A DNA stretch of 64,000 nt from Dicaeum eximium. Lineage: Eukaryota; Chordata; Aves; Passeriformes; Dicaeidae. Position 1 is the first letter of the stretch; each line of letters begins with the position of its first letter. The position numbers and the translations under genes were made by a program. A model generated the notes under the pieces. It worked only from the letters and a program-made list of their open reading frames with translations. It did no database searches and was not told where the DNA came from. This document shows positions 1-11,817 of this stretch, piece by piece. Where the stretch lies: positions 356,973-420,972 of the forward strand of contig VWZP01008549.1 of NCBI GenBank assembly GCA_013396995.1. The letters are read 5' to 3'.

Positions 1-149
1 CGGGGCAGAGGCAAGTCCTTGGCTAAAGAGCAGGGCACGGCACAGGCCAGAAGAAACTGGGCCACATCTCTTCTCTATAACCCAAGGGAAACCTTGCTGC
101 TCTCCGCACAACAAATGATGGCAGCAGGCGCAGTCTAGTACAATAAATG

Positions 150-480
150 GGGTAATCGGGGAGTTTGGGAGCAAAGGGCGCGGAGCAGGACGGCCTCAGG
201 CACGGGCGAGCCGGGCGGCACCACCGCCACGGGTGCTGAGACAGCCACGCGTTTCCTAAGGGATCCCTCCCGCCGCGTCCCCTCCGGCTCCCGGCGGGAT
301 CAGCCCCGCTCCCGGCGGGATCAGCCCCTCTCATCAGCCCCTCTCCCGGCTCCCCGTCCCCCTGCGCTGCCGCAGGCCCCGGCCCGGCGCGGCCTGAGGG
401 GCGCTGGCCCGGAGGGCGCCGCAGGTGCTGTGGCGGCCGCAGCAAGGCGGGCACTCGGGAGGAACGCGAGAGCTCGGCCT
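150..480. promoter_or_regulatory. CCDC122: CpG island promoter of CCDC122, probably shared with LACC1
   Basis: This block is strongly GC- and CpG-rich, while the flanking DNA is AT-rich. It ends about 320 bases before the first coding exon of CCDC122. In vertebrates CCDC122 and LACC1 are usually arranged head to head, so the island is probably a bidirectional promoter with LACC1 leaving to the left on the minus strand. No LACC1 coding exon is visible in the window, so that half is inference. The transcription start of CCDC122 is not defined by sequence alone. A CAG/GTGCTG donor-like site lies at 424/425, but it is not strong. Confidence 0.75.
287..328. repeat. Perfect 21-bp tandem duplication in the CpG island
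   Basis: Two perfect adjacent copies of a 21-base GC-rich unit (287-307 and 308-328) begin with GCTCCCGGCGGGATC. They are followed by a degenerate partial copy (TCATCAGCCCCT) to about 343. Confidence 0.9.
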
Positions 481-782
481 CAGGCATTTAAGATGCTCTT
501 AGGGTATTTTTAAAAGTCACTGCGCTCTCAAGCTCTCAAGAGGATCTGCTCTGCAGAGAAGCCGGAAGAACATCGCAGTAGTTTATTTGATGAGATTCTG
601 CAAGAAAGTGTCGTAATTCTCAGTGATTAGCTTTGAGTAACCTGTTCTTGCTAATTAAAAATGAACCAAATGAAATTAATATATCGGTCTGCGATCCCGC
701 GGGACAGCCCTCAATATTGTTTTGTCTATAAGAACTAAATAGAAACAAGATAAAACAATTCACCTTTTTTTTATCTCTCCAG
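481..782 (+). other. CCDC122: CCDC122 5' untranslated region / first intron
   Basis: AT-rich sequence between the CpG island and the first coding exon. It ends in a good polypyrimidine tract and an AG acceptor at 781-782. Short ORFs here stop quickly (for example an ATG at about 589 reaches a stop after eight codons). The protein start is therefore unlikely to lie upstream of 783. The exact untranslated exon/intron boundary could not be placed. Confidence 0.5.
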
Positions 783-801
783 TTCTTCGCTTCTGCCTGA
801 A

Positions 802-915
802 ATGGCCAAGCAAAATTCCCCATCACTAGCTGAAGTTGTAAAACAAGTTGCAGAGCAGCAGCAGTCACAGGTGTCAGACATAGAGAAAAGCAAAACAATT
901 CTTTTACAATTGCAG
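802..915 (+). CDS. CCDC122: CCDC122 coding exon 1
   Basis: The exon begins at 783 after a pyrimidine-rich AG acceptor. Translation is placed at the ATG at 802, with G at -3 and G at +4, a good initiation context. The frame is open back to 783, so an earlier start in an unseen upstream exon cannot be fully excluded, but the intervening upstream DNA has early stops. It encodes 38 residues starting MAKQNSPSLAEVV and ending QLQ. It ends CAG/GTAATA at 915, phase 0. The residues before the SLAEVV block are fewer than I expect for mammalian CCDC122, so the avian N terminus is probably shorter. Confidence 0.85.
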
Positions 916-3900
916 GTAATAAACTTTGTTTAGAGTAGTTTAATCAGTTATTTTTCATTAGATGAAGAAGTATTTCCTTGAACAAGAGAAGCTGGTGGTG
1001 TTTAATGGGCAAGTGCATTCTGTTCCTGTGTGTTTGGCTCAGCCAAAACTGTGGGTGTGTATTGTTCTTTGTAAGGCCACTAAGTCTTCATTACAGCAGG
1101 TGAATTGATAGTCTGTTACTTGGAAAAAGCAAAACAAAAATACTGAGCTGAACCCACAAAGCAAAACCCACAACAACTAAATGCAAAGTTAGAGCTTTTT
1201 GATTTTTTTTTTTTTTTAAATCATGATTTCCTAAGAAATTGTGGGGGAAGAATTTTAACTTTTTTTTTTTTTTTTTTTTTTTCTCCCAGATTTTCACCAC
1301 ACTATATAATTCTTTTTCTCAGCATCTTATCCAAAATAGTCATTAAATGCTGGTATTATTCAATACTGTTTTGTAGAATACTGGATATGTGTGGTTTTTG
1401 TGACAATTCTGTGATGATTTCTTTTGTCTTTTGCTAAGCTTGCAATTACTGTTTAACCTTCAAGATCAAATTTCTATTGAGAAACTTTCTTTTAAGTCTG
1501 AGTAAAGATGATACCAGTTGATATTTTTGAGCATGGGAGAATGCAAATGGAAATAGTAGAGTTCCAGTTTTAACATCTGTGCAGCGCTCTACAACTGAAA
1601 TAACTGATATTTGAAATTTTGCATAAAGATAACATTTCTAAAATAGCAGTGAAATCTTGTATTTTTTAGGAATGTCACTAGACTGGCCACACTTTACAAA
1701 AAGCTTTGTCCTGTATCCCATGAAGTAGTCTGATGTTGCAACAATAATTTGTGATCATACAATTTAAAAACATTTATCTGTTTTTAAAAAGACCCACAGA
1801 ACTTTAAAGCCATAGGTAATTGCAGGTCCTTTCCAACCTTAATGATTCTGTGATTTCTTATTATGGTTTGAAGTACTACTTCCTGGTTTTGTTCACTTCT
1901 CGTCAAATTTTTGGCATTTTTAGTTATTTTTAGTCTGATTAGGACTTCACCAGCTCTAAGCAAACATTAGAATTGGGTTTGATCTGCCATGTCTTATATA
2001 TCTTGCAACTGTGAGGAACTTAAAAGTTAGTTCAGTGGTATCTTATTTAATATTTTAGACTCAATCTAGGGAGAGAAGACTAAGATAGTATTCTTACATT
2101 GTGCCTCTAAGGTGATGATATTAAGAAATACAAGTCTAATTATCTTCCATTCAAACCACATTAGAAAAGTGAAAAAAAAAATACTTGAATAAGTATAAAT
2201 TACAACGTTTAACTAGACACTTCATATCTTTCTCCAAAAAAAAGTCTTAAATGAACACTGAAATATTTTACAGGCCAAGTGTCAGGAACTAGAAAAAGAA
2301 ATGAATTCTATTCTGTTAGAAACAAAGACAGCAGAAAGGGAAATACATCTGCAAGATGATGCCATAGAAGTGACAAAATATCAGTGTGAAAATCTGGAGG
2401 CCCAAGTCAGAGCCCTGTATTCTGAAAATTTAAAATTGAGGTGTGATGCAGAAACAGTACAAGAGGAGTTTGAGATGATACTTGCAAGAAATAATGGATA
2501 TCGGGAAAAAATAAAGGATCATAAACATCTTTTTTGGGAGATGGAAAGTAAACTGCCAGTTATGATTGAACTTGCTGAAAAGAAAGCAGTTGTGGAAGAA
2601 CTAAAGGCAAAGAAAGAGGAATTAATATGTGATCTCCAGAATCCAGAAGGATCTGTTATAAAACAAGTGCAGGTACTGTATTTCCTTTTCTATACTTTCC
2701 TTTTATGTGAAATAATTTTGATATAGTTCATATAATATGATTATTTTGTTTAATATGTTTATAGTTCATGAGGGACTGACTACAAGAGAATATAGGTAAT
2801 TCATAGTGCTGCATTAATTGGAGAAATTTTTACTTCAGTATGCAGTGAAAATATCAGTATTGTTATCTGTGTAATACTGTAAAAAAAAGGTTTATTCTGT
2901 GTGATCCAATGAACTCAAATATGAAAATATTACAGAGCTGTAAATTAAGCTTTATCTTTAGATAAACTTACATAGACGCTTTTCAGAATTCTGTGGAAGA
3001 TTGCCATATTGTTACATTTTTCACATAAGAACACAATATTCTTTAAACTTTGCTGTCAACAAAATAAATTTGAGCTGTTTGGCAACAGGAGGTAGATTTG
3101 ATGAGATGGTGATAGGAATAAGAAGAGAGAAAAATATATTTGGTATTCTAATCTAACACTGTTGGTTTTACTTGACCCAATTACAATTTTTACTAATAAC
3201 AACTACATAGGAATTTTTCACGACGGAATTTTGCCTATATATGGACAAACACAAGTATGAAGTTGAAATGGGATCACAGATTTCAGCTTTGATGTAACTT
3301 GCATTATTGAAAATTTGATAAAAATTTGTTTGTAGATCTTTCAATACTGATAAATAAAGACTAATTGTATTTTCCTATGAGAAAGAAAAATATATCTCAA
3401 ATGTTACGTTAAATATTCTTCGATTTTGCAGTTAATTACATTTTAAATAAAGACCACCAAATTGAGCTCAAAGTCCTGTACTGTTGTAGTTTTCATATTT
3501 CAGATCAAAAGTGTATATTCTTACAGGTGTAAAACCATGTGACAAAATATTTAATAGTTAATTTTTAATTACCCATCCTAAATTAACATTTTAATTAGTA
3601 TTAATAGGTTTGTTGTGAAATTGTTTATTATAGACCTTTATCTCATCTCCAATAACTGAGACTGTTTAGATGAGACAATTTTAATAAGCATATTAGGTGA
3701 GCTGTGCAACCTTTCAAGGAGTGGATTTCTATAACTTGACTTACATCTGCAGGAAGGAATCACACTTTTAAAAAGTGAAATCACAACATTGAAAGATTTC
3801 ATCAATAAAAAAAGAGATCTGCTGGAAGAAGAGAGAAAAAAGCATGCTAAGCTTAGAAAAGAAATTGAGGTGAGTCATTGGAATAAAATTTAACTGCAGT

Positions 3901-6900
3901 CCTCCTGATGGAATGTAGATAATGCAAATGAAGTTTGAAGTACTTCATACACCATTGCTGGCTATACATTGTTCAAGTATCTACAGTGAGGATGCTGTCT
4001 TAAATTCTGGGTACTGATAGTCTTTCTAAAATTCAGAGCTTAATTGTGAAGAACATCTTTTTCTGAAATCTTTTGAGAAGGACTTCATCTGTGAACTTTT
4101 GGAATGATTCCTGGAAAAAGGACAGGTCACTGAATGGTAGTAAAGCAAATGCACATTTTAAAGTTCTGTAATACTTCTGAAATGTTACATTTCTTTTACA
4201 TTTACTTTTACATTTACTTTCTTTTGCACTTACTTTACATTTCACTACTGACTTGATTATTCATGACTAGATAACTCATCAGTGGACAAATCAAATGCAC
4301 CAGGAAAATGGACTTCCCATGATTCTCCCTAATTTGAGCTGACATTAAATTAGGAGTAACACAGCAGCTCCTAATTAGCTGACAAGATAAAATTCTGATC
4401 AATAGTTAAAATCTTCTCCTTTAAATAATTGAAATATATTTTTGGTTTAGTTCCTTTCTAAGATACCCTGTATGATTCGATAATTTTTAATTGGAAGTTA
4501 GATACCATTTATCTTGTCAGTTCAAATAAATGCCATGAAATTTAATGAGCAAAGCTTAATAATATAAAGATTAACTGATTTAAGGTTAGGTCTATTGCCC
4601 ATTGTAAAATGTAGGAGGAAGAAAGAATAATTTTTTTAATGTGACAGAGAACAGAGAGAATTTTAGCCTGAAAAGTAAGATAGAATTTTACTTACTATTT
4701 TTTTACTTACTAGAATTTTACTGCTTTAGAATAAGTCTGCTAGTCAGCATTTGAGAAGATATTTTATTACCAAGGCAACATCGTCCTAAGAAAATTCTCT
4801 AAACCCAAAGTTAAATTAGGTAGCCTAAAAATAACGTTCTCTTCTTTATTGGAATAAATTTAATTAGATGGTGAAAGTTAACCTTCACTTTTGTTCTTCA
4901 GTTGCTTGGATTATATGTTCTTTTTGTCTCGGAAGAAGGTTCAAACCCAAAGCCTTTCAGGGTATTATTTTCTATTAAGAACTCTCCTGAAAACAGTCCA
5001 ATTTTTAATGTAAGAACTGACAGTGGATAGACAGAGACATTTGTACCCAGCAGTCCTCAGCACAACTTGAAATACTTGAGTCAAGCACAGGAATAAAGTG
5101 AGATACTAGGCACATGGATGAGGCTTTATTGAGCTGCAGTGGTGGAATTCAGCTACAGACTGCTGGCACCTGATGTAATTGTGTGGAGCATCCAAAGGAG
5201 GGCAGCTAAGATGGGCCTTGAGGGGAAGCTGTATGAGGAACATCTGAGGTCACTGGGTCTGTTCAGCCTGGAAGAGACTGAGGGGAGCCCTCACTGCAGT
5301 TCCAGCTTCCTTGTGAGGGGAAGACAAGGGGCAGGTACTCTTGTGACCAGTGACAGGACCTGAGTGAATGGCCTGAAGTTGTGTGAGGGGAGGTTCAGGT
5401 TGGATATCAGGAAAAGGTTCTTCACCCAGAGGGTGATTGGGCCCTGGAACAGCCTCCCTAGGGAAGTACTCACAGAACCAAGCCTTGGCAGAGTTCAGGA
5501 AGCATTTGGACAATGCTCTCAGACACATGCTGTGACACTTGGGGTTGTCCTGTGCAGGGCCAGGAGTTGGACTTGATGGTCCTGATGGGTCCCTTCCAAC
5601 TCAGCATATTCTCTGATTCTGTGACTCTTAAAGCAGCCTGTGGGCCTTCACTTACCCTCTTTTCTGAGCACGAGCCCCATCACCCATTTCTTGAAAAGCA
5701 GATCCTGTTCCCATCCTTGGACAGGGTTGTCAGCACTAAATCAGGGTGATTATCTGTGTAGGGTCAAGGCTTCAGTCATAAGGATAATTCAAGATATCCA
5801 CAAATAATAGAAAATTTGTTGTTATGTAAAAGTAGTTTTTTAAAACCCAACCCAAAAGACTGTTTATTCCCCTGCTGCCCTCTTTCCCCAATGTCAGTGT
5901 GTGACTGTATTACTCTTGGCAGATGCTTGCCTATCCTGTCCTTAAATGACCCTGGTGGTGGAGATACCCTGAGTGCCCAGGCAATTTTTTTCTAATGTTC
6001 ATGTACACAAGATCCAATAGAAAGCACAATGTTGTCCCTTCCCTGTCTCCAGTAAGCATATTAGTGCTCCCTCCCTCAGCAGATGTGCCTGACTGCTCCC
6101 AGTAATGATGCTAGAGACGCATTTCTAAAAAAAGCAGATAATATTGATCATAGATGTTTCAGTGTCATACAATGTAGTCCTAGGGATGCAGATACCCCAA
6201 GCACTCGTTCAGATGAGTGAATCTGACAGCATCCCTCAAAAAGTTGCAAACAATTACAGTGGAGAGTGAGGTAACATGAAGGAAGACAAGCCATCACCAG
6301 TAAAAGAAGGCAGTAATTTACAGAACACCAGTGAGGCAGTTTCCTAGTTCTTTGTGAAATTTAGGCAGTAGGGTTTGCAGGAAGTCACCTACAGTGCTGT
6401 GGGTTCTGATGCAGCTGTACATCATCATGTGCATGTGAAATACAGTGTAATAATGCTTCAATAAGCAGACACGAGTAATTATATACTACCACTCATATGT
6501 CATTTAAACTAGGGTAAGTCCAAATTTCATTAAGGGAATGCCCATTATTTCCATTTTTATTGTAGTGAGTGTTTCATTTTTTTAACACTTCAGAATGCAA
6601 ATTTTCAGAGGATTATCTGCAGCAGCCATTCTTCTCCACATAAGGCAGCAATGAGGGCAGAATTGACAGTCCTGCATTGCCGCAGTATTGCCTAAGAAAA
6701 ATGTGCCATTTTAAATGCAGTGCAGCTACAAAGGTGCTGCTACAGCCATCAAGGTTACTTCATTTGTATTCCCATTTATACCCAAACATGCTTGTCAAAG
6801 AATGACAGTTTCTTCTTTCTCACCTCTCATTCTGGAGCCTCAAATCTTCCACGTGCAAAGCCTTGCCAGAGCTGTGACATGCTGAGTTTTTGGGTGGTAT

Positions 6901-7387
6901 TTACTTTGTTAAATTTTAGACATCTACAGAGCGGATATCCACACTGAAATCCACACCTAAGGTCTTAGTAGGACAGAGCTTTTCCTTCCCAATGGGAAAG
7001 TGAGGCATGATTCCTCCTAAACCAGAAATCTGAAATAAGTCAGATGAATGGCTTCCTAGATGTCTCTGTCTCTTCAGTACCTAAAAATAAACATGGAGTG
7101 ACTTGGTCAAATGTCAGAATATATACTTGGACAGAATTAGGTGAGCTGAACTCACCTCTGTAAATAGTTTTACTGGAATGAAATTTTGAAGGGTTTTTTT
7201 TGGTTTTGTTTTTGTTTTTTAGGTACAGAATAAGAGATATGATGCTATTTTAAAACGTTTGCATTGCCAACTGAACAAAGTCCATTCAAACAAAAGACAA
7301 TGGCACTGGAACATTCAGCAGTTGGAGAAGAAGGCAGCAGAACTAAGAAAGTGTCTTGGAGTAGCAGAGTTACAAAACATCATGTAA
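802..7387 (+). CDS. CCDC122: CCDC122, coiled-coil domain-containing protein 122 (whole gene, four coding exons)
   Basis: The coding sequence is the join of 802-915, 2274-2672, 3753-3869 and 7223-7387. It gives 38 + 133 + 39 + 54 = 264 residues before TAA. I recognise it as CCDC122 from the N-terminal SLAEVVKQVAEQQQSQ segment, the DLQNP segment ending exon 2, and the YDAILKRLHCQ...WNIQQLEK...AELRKC ending. The length is close to that of the mammalian protein (about 270 residues). The product is almost entirely charged, heptad-like coiled coil. I see no signal peptide, membrane segment or enzymatic motif, and its function is poorly known. All three internal junctions are phase 0 with GT-AG ends and no frameshift or stop, so the gene looks intact. 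The neighbour LACC1 would lie to the left and ENOX1 follows on the same strand. Confidence 0.9.
1203..1282. repeat. Two poly-T tracts
   Basis: T runs of about 15 (1203-1217) and about 23 bases (1260-1282) separated by about 40 bases of mixed sequence. They are simple-repeat or poly(A) relics on the minus strand with no recognisable retroposon body attached. Confidence 0.8.
1826..1854 (+). mobile_element. CR1 LINE 3'-end fragment
   Basis: TCCTTTCCAACCTTAATGAT followed by TCTGTG resembles the CR1 3' terminus (a CCTTCCAAC block then an ATTCTRTG end). Only the last few tens of bases are recognisable. Confidence 0.5.
2274..2672 (+). CDS. CCDC122: CCDC122 coding exon 2 (main coiled coil)
   Basis: The acceptor is TTTTACAG at 2273 and the donor CAG/GTACTG at 2672. 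The exon is 399 bases, phase 0 at both ends, and encodes residues 39-171 of the predicted protein. It starts AKCQELEKEMNS and ends NPEGSVIKQVQ. The sequence is rich in E, K, Q and L with heptad spacing, typical of a long alpha-helical coiled coil. This single exon supplies half of the protein. Reading past the donor gives hydrophobic residues that do not fit the family, which supports the splice site. Confidence 0.92.
2673..3752 (+). other. CCDC122: CCDC122 intron 2
   Basis: AT-rich intron with GTACTG donor and CTGCAG acceptor. No mobile element, RNA gene or second coding exon was recognised. Confidence 0.8.
3753..3869 (+). CDS. CCDC122: CCDC122 coding exon 3
   Basis: The acceptor is CATCTGCAG at 3752 and the donor GAG/GTGAGT at 3869, a near-perfect consensus. 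The exon is 117 bases, phase 0 at both ends, and encodes residues 172-210 (EGITLLKSEITTLKDF at the start, LRKEIE at the end). It continues the coiled coil of the preceding exon. It is too short to stand out as an ORF, and is identified by the splice sites and by continuity with the family. Confidence 0.88.
4193..4245. repeat. Degenerate TTTTACATTTAC simple repeat
   Basis: TTTACATT and TTTACTTT units alternate about five times with drift. A low-complexity minisatellite-like tract inside CCDC122 intron 3. Confidence 0.7.
4681..4722. repeat. Partial 30-bp direct duplication
   Basis: TAGAATTTTACT occurs at 4681 and again 30 bases later at 4711, with the intervening ACTTAC also doubled. Confidence 0.7.
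5175..5630 (+). mobile_element. CR1 LINE, 5'-truncated, + strand
   Basis: The segment reads through the end of CR1 ORF2 and its 3' UTR. Landmarks are CTGTTCAGCCTGGAAGAGA, GGTTGGATATCAGGAAAAGG, TTCTTCACCCAGAGGGTGAT, GGACTTGATGGTCC and CCCTTCCAACTCAG, then a degenerate ATTCTCTGATTCTGTG terminus. The ORF2 part is broken by stops and a short deletion, so it is a dead 5'-truncated copy. Open frames in this block are remnants of the element. Confidence 0.9.
7223..7387 (+). CDS. CCDC122: CCDC122 terminal coding exon 4
   Basis: A long T-rich tract runs into TTTTTTAG at 7222. The exon starts VQNKRYDAILKRLHCQ and stops with TAA at 7385-7387 after 54 codons. The YDAILKRLHCQ and WNIQQLEKKAAELRKC blocks are the most recognisable part of the family. 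The last nine residues (GVAELQNIM) follow the conserved AELRKC block and look like the normal, variable C terminus. Confidence 0.9.
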   Translation, partial: VQNKRYDAILKRLHCQLNKVHSNKRQWHWNIQQLEKKAAELRKCLGVAELQNIM

Positions 7388-8765
7388 CAAACTTAACAAA
7401 GCTAGAATGTGTGTAATTTTTTCCAGGCAGGGATTTTTTTTTTTTGTTTGGAAGTGCTACAAATCGTAAATAGCTTGATAACTGGGTCAGGCCTCAGTGA
7501 TTTTGTTCTTTTAAAAGTTTTTCTCTCTTTCACTTTGTGGCCTAAACTAATAGCCACAATAATAAGTTAGCTGTTCAGGAATAACTTCGCTGTTCAGGAA
7601 GAAAGTTACTGACACTTCCAGGTGTTTTCAAAATATGTGTCCATTTTATCTAAAAAGTTATTTGAAAATGAACCAAAGGTTTGGGAAGTTTCATTTCATT
7701 TTGTCTCTGAAGGTTGGGATATATGCTGCTTTTCCTACAGAGATATTAATATTGGTATATATTTGCACTCCTGAGAGACTGAAGTTCTTTTATCTTTTAT
7801 CCACATCCCTTTTTATTGCAACTTGCTAAGGAACTCTGAAAGCTTTGATGGCCTGTATTTTGCTCTGTGGGAAACTCATATGGAAGATGTTACAGTCTGC
7901 CAGGATGTTCTGGCATGGGGGACAAAGGGGCCAAAGGCTGTCCAGCTGTAAAAGGCTTTGGAACAAGTACACTCAGAACTGGATTTCAAATAATCTGACT
8001 TCGACTAGTCTAATAGATGTTAGCAAAAAAGAGGAGTGAGTAGGTACCATGTCTGGACAGCTTTTAAAATGGAACACTCATCCTCAAGAAACAGGGATGA
8101 ATTATAGATTGATGATAGAGGAATTTATTGTCTAGAGGATTTTAACTAATATCAGCCATCTAACATCTAAGTGATTAATGATCTAAGATGACTCAACATA
8201 AATGACAGCATATTAAAAATTCTTGTTAAAATAGTAGTGAACAGTAGCCATTTTCCTTTACTTTATTTTTATATTGCTTGGCATTTGAAGAATTTACAGT
8301 ACTTTCCCTACTCTTATACTTATGGCAGTAGTTCTACTTGGACATAACTTGTAATGTTTATCTGTTCTATGAAAGTAGCTTTTTATTTAAGATGTTGTCT
8401 TGAATAATTTAGATTTACCTTTGCTCATGAATATAAAATGAAGACTTGACTATTTACTGTGAAAAATGTTAAACTGCTTATATATTGTTATCTTACAATA
8501 ACAATAATAATCTTAAATATAGTACTTAAAATGTAGTACCGTTATTACCTTCATATATTCATGTATATTTACATTTCCCTTAATGTGTTATTTCACTTAA
8601 TATAAAGTTATTTTAAGTAATAACCTGATTCATTAAGGCTCTCTCTTAATATTGTTAGTCTCTCAGGGCTTTTTTGCTCAGTCTTTTTCCTTTGCAATAA
8701 TATGAACCAGGCTGCTTTCATTAAAACAATAAAGTAGAAATAAACCTCAGTATCCTATACTATAG
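7388..8765 (+). other. CCDC122: CCDC122 3' untranslated region (extent inferred)
   Basis: AT-rich sequence following the stop codon with no coding or repeat identity. The first convincing AATAAA signals are near 8.73 kb. An earlier cleavage site using a variant signal is possible, so the end is approximate. Confidence 0.4.
8728..8744 (+). promoter_or_regulatory. CCDC122: Candidate polyadenylation signals for CCDC122
   Basis: Two AATAAA hexamers (8728-8733 and 8739-8744) lie about 1.35 kb after the stop codon. No transcript evidence is available here. Confidence 0.35.
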
Positions 8766-11700
8766 TAACAGTATGTCCTGAATGGTGTCTTATTGAGTAT
8801 GTGGTGCCAAACTGTACCATTACAATTGTTTATCCCTACACAGAGCAAAATAGCACCTATTTTATGCATGTGTCTTCTAGAAAGGGTCCAGATCTAGGAT
8901 CTGAAAAGTTGGAGAATTTACTGTGTTATTGTTAGTTTCAGTGATTAACTGCTCTTATATTTCGCATGATTCCTAATTTCAGTTTATTCATCCATCAAGT
9001 GAAATGAGTATACTTTGTATCAAGTACAATGATGTAAGTAAAAATACTGATGTGCTGTCTTCTTGATGGGTTAAATAGTTCAAGCCTTCTAAAGCTATTG
9101 ATTGTCAGATCTGACCAACAGCTTTAGCTTTATGTATCCCCCCCAAAGTGGTACAACATCCAACATTTTTGGGGTCTTAAGACGATGTACCCTTAACTAT
9201 GTCTTTTATCACTGATATTATCTCGTTTTTATTTTTAGTTTCTCATTAGTTCTGCTCCAGAACAATTAATGCATCAAAATATGTTTTGTATCTTACTTCA
9301 ACTAAGTTCACTTTGACATCTATTACCGGGGTCAAGTATCACAGTTTAGCCTTGCATTTATTACCAGTTGAAAACAACTATAGCAAACAATCCAAACCTT
9401 TTAATGTGACAACAATATCACACCTTTGTTTTTCTTTCTGACCAATGAAGATGTTCATTATTACTTCCCTGGGAGTTAGGGCGGTTTCTGTGTATCAACA
9501 CAATGGACAGAATGACTCACTTATCTCAAATAAATACCTTGGACTTACATCTTCCTTGTTCCTTTTCATAAATCTCAATAATTTCCAGTATTTCAAATTA
9601 CTTCTGTGGTTCTTTGTACATGTTTTGATATTCTTGAATATAATTTAACAGGGGTGCGTACAAGGGCTGCGTGTAGTACTCCCTTTACTGCTACATGTGG
9701 AGGAAATGTTCCCTTCTATACCAACACCTTCCTATTATCCAAGGTCTAAGTTGTCTTATAATCCTTCTTGCTCTTTGCAAGAGAGCCCAAGTTTTTTTCC
9801 TACTGGGACCTTTTACCCCCTCATGGGATCTCAGCTACCAAAGGTGTATTCCTGCTTTTCTTCAGTGTAAAACTTGTTTTTCCAGTATACATACTTGAGT
9901 TGTAGCTACATTTTGTGGCAATAAGGCTGAGAAGCTGAGGTGTACTTTAATTTCCAAATCTCACTTCATTCATACGGGGACACAGCTAAACCATGCAGCA
10001 GCTCCTTTCTGGCCTGCACAGATGAGTTTATTGGTAAAACCAGGATGTCAATTGGAAGGAAACACAATGTCCAAGGATCTTTTTGATACAGAGTTCAGCT
10101 ATTACCAGGGAATCCCCAGTAGTTACCAGAGTATTTGAGACACAACTTAGTCCATTTAAATATGTATATTGAAAAAACAAGTCTTATTACATGTACACAC
10201 TGATTGTGTATCAGTTGTTGCCATCCCACACCACTGTCCTAGTTAAATGCCACAATTATTATCTCTCATCCCACATAGACACATCATTTGTGTGTTTAAC
10301 TCAACTGCCTTAAAACATGAGTTGATTCATTTTTAATCTTAGAAGCTTTGTCCTAAGTTTTTACCAGACTGCTACTTTAGTCACTGACTAGACCTGAAAT
10401 CTGTATTCAGTGCTAAACACCACATTTTAGAGGATCAAAAATATTTTGCACACTTGAATTAAACAGAACTTGGTATAGCAAAGTACTTATATATTTTCCC
10501 AGGTGCAGCATCTCAAATTTAATATTCAGTATTCAACAGAAAATAGATATAAGGAAGGTATAAACATTTTACTAGGGAATTACAGTTAATTGGGACAAAA
10601 CCTCATATGGAAAAAAAAAAAAGTCAGCTGAAACAAGGAAATATAAATTACTGCCTTCTCTAAACTACCAGCATTCTCTACAACAAATGAAAAAAAGGGA
10701 AATTATGTAGCTTTTTATAGCAATGTCTAGTTTCAACAAATCCCAGCAACCTGCTGAGGTATATTTTTTTTGGTACAACATTGAACAGTAGCAGTTTGAT
10801 TTCAGAGCATTTTTCCCCCCTTAGCAAGCAAGCACGGCAAAAAGAGAACAGTTTATTATTTTTGGGAAATAACTTATTGAATGAACTTTGTATTCTTATT
10901 ACATGAAGCTTTCCCAGCTTCTGTAGGAGAACTGTGCTGCGAAACCCATATCAGTCATTTCTGAGGATGGGTGTGGGGCTAAGGAAAGAATTTCTGGCTT
11001 CAGGGCTCTGCAAAGAATGGCAAGAGGAGTGACTGCCCACTCTGAACAGCAAAACAGGAATGAACAGTGGGCATGTAAATAACTAAGTGTGGGAAAACTT
11101 ACCAACCAACGAGTCCTACACACCACCTAGGAAAACTTTAAAGCACAGGAAACTGGATTTATTCCAACAGTATAGTGTCAATGAGTAGGAGAATCCTGGG
11201 GGAATCCCACACTTGACAGGGAAAATATACAGCTGTTGAATCACTCATGACATGCAGCAAATGTACTGTATGATAAAGGGAGGTGTTTCCCCATGCTGTA
11301 AGCCAATGCTCCACAGGAAACTCTTTCATGTGACTCAACAACTTCAGGTGCTGGAAGTAGAGGAAATGTGTCAGATAATACAGACATACCTGCTAAAGTC
11401 TCTGCTCTCATCAAGGCTGCACCAGATAAACAATATAAAAACAGAACAACAGAGGAGGGAAGGAGGATTGGGGGTAGTCACCAGTGCTGTGCTGCTTTGC
11501 CTCTCTAACAGTTTGCTTTGTCCCTCAGGAGAGTCACTTGTAGAGCTGTGCATGAGTGTGACAGTAAGAGTGCATGATATTCTACCATGGTTCTTACACA
11601 GTGCTTCAGAGGAGAGGAATCATGACCACATCACGCACTGATGGTACAGCATGCTGCTGAGGGTGGGGAAAAAGACAGATTTCAGAACTCTTAGCTGATT

Positions 11701-11817
11701 TTCTGAAATGCACTAATATATTGCTGCCAAAGTAATTATTAGATCCTTTGTTAAAATGCAGCTGTAGCATGTAAGTCTGAGTCGTGGAGGCAGTGACTTT
11801 TTGAGGAACTGCCTTAA
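8766..11817. other. Intergenic interval, no gene recognised
   Basis: AT-rich unique-looking sequence. Short open frames occur on both strands but have no family resemblance or splice support. A 12-base A run lies near 10.61 kb. Nothing else is identifiable. Confidence 0.6.

Larger units (their letters stand above)
916..2273 (+). other. CCDC122: CCDC122 intron 1 (after coding exon 1)
   Basis: AT-rich intron with GTAATA donor and TTTTACAG acceptor. It holds two poly-T runs (1203-1217 and 1260-1282) and a short CR1-like 3' fragment near 1826-1854. I see no other gene content. Confidence 0.8.
3870..7222 (+). other. CCDC122: CCDC122 intron 3
   Basis: The longest intron of the gene, GTGAGT donor to TTTTTTAG acceptor. 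It contains a T/A/C-rich simple repeat near 4193-4245, a partial direct duplication at 4681-4722 and a CR1 element at about 5175-5630. The remaining 1.5 kb up to the acceptor shows nothing I can name. Confidence 0.8.

Noticed and set aside
23..487. 154-codon minus-strand open frame in the first CpG island
   Set aside because: Composition is low-complexity P/R/G/A as expected from stop-poor GC-rich DNA. It does not resemble the LACC1 protein.
5139..5749. Four overlapping open frames
   Set aside because: They lie within the CR1 3' end and are broken pieces of ORF2 and its antisense.
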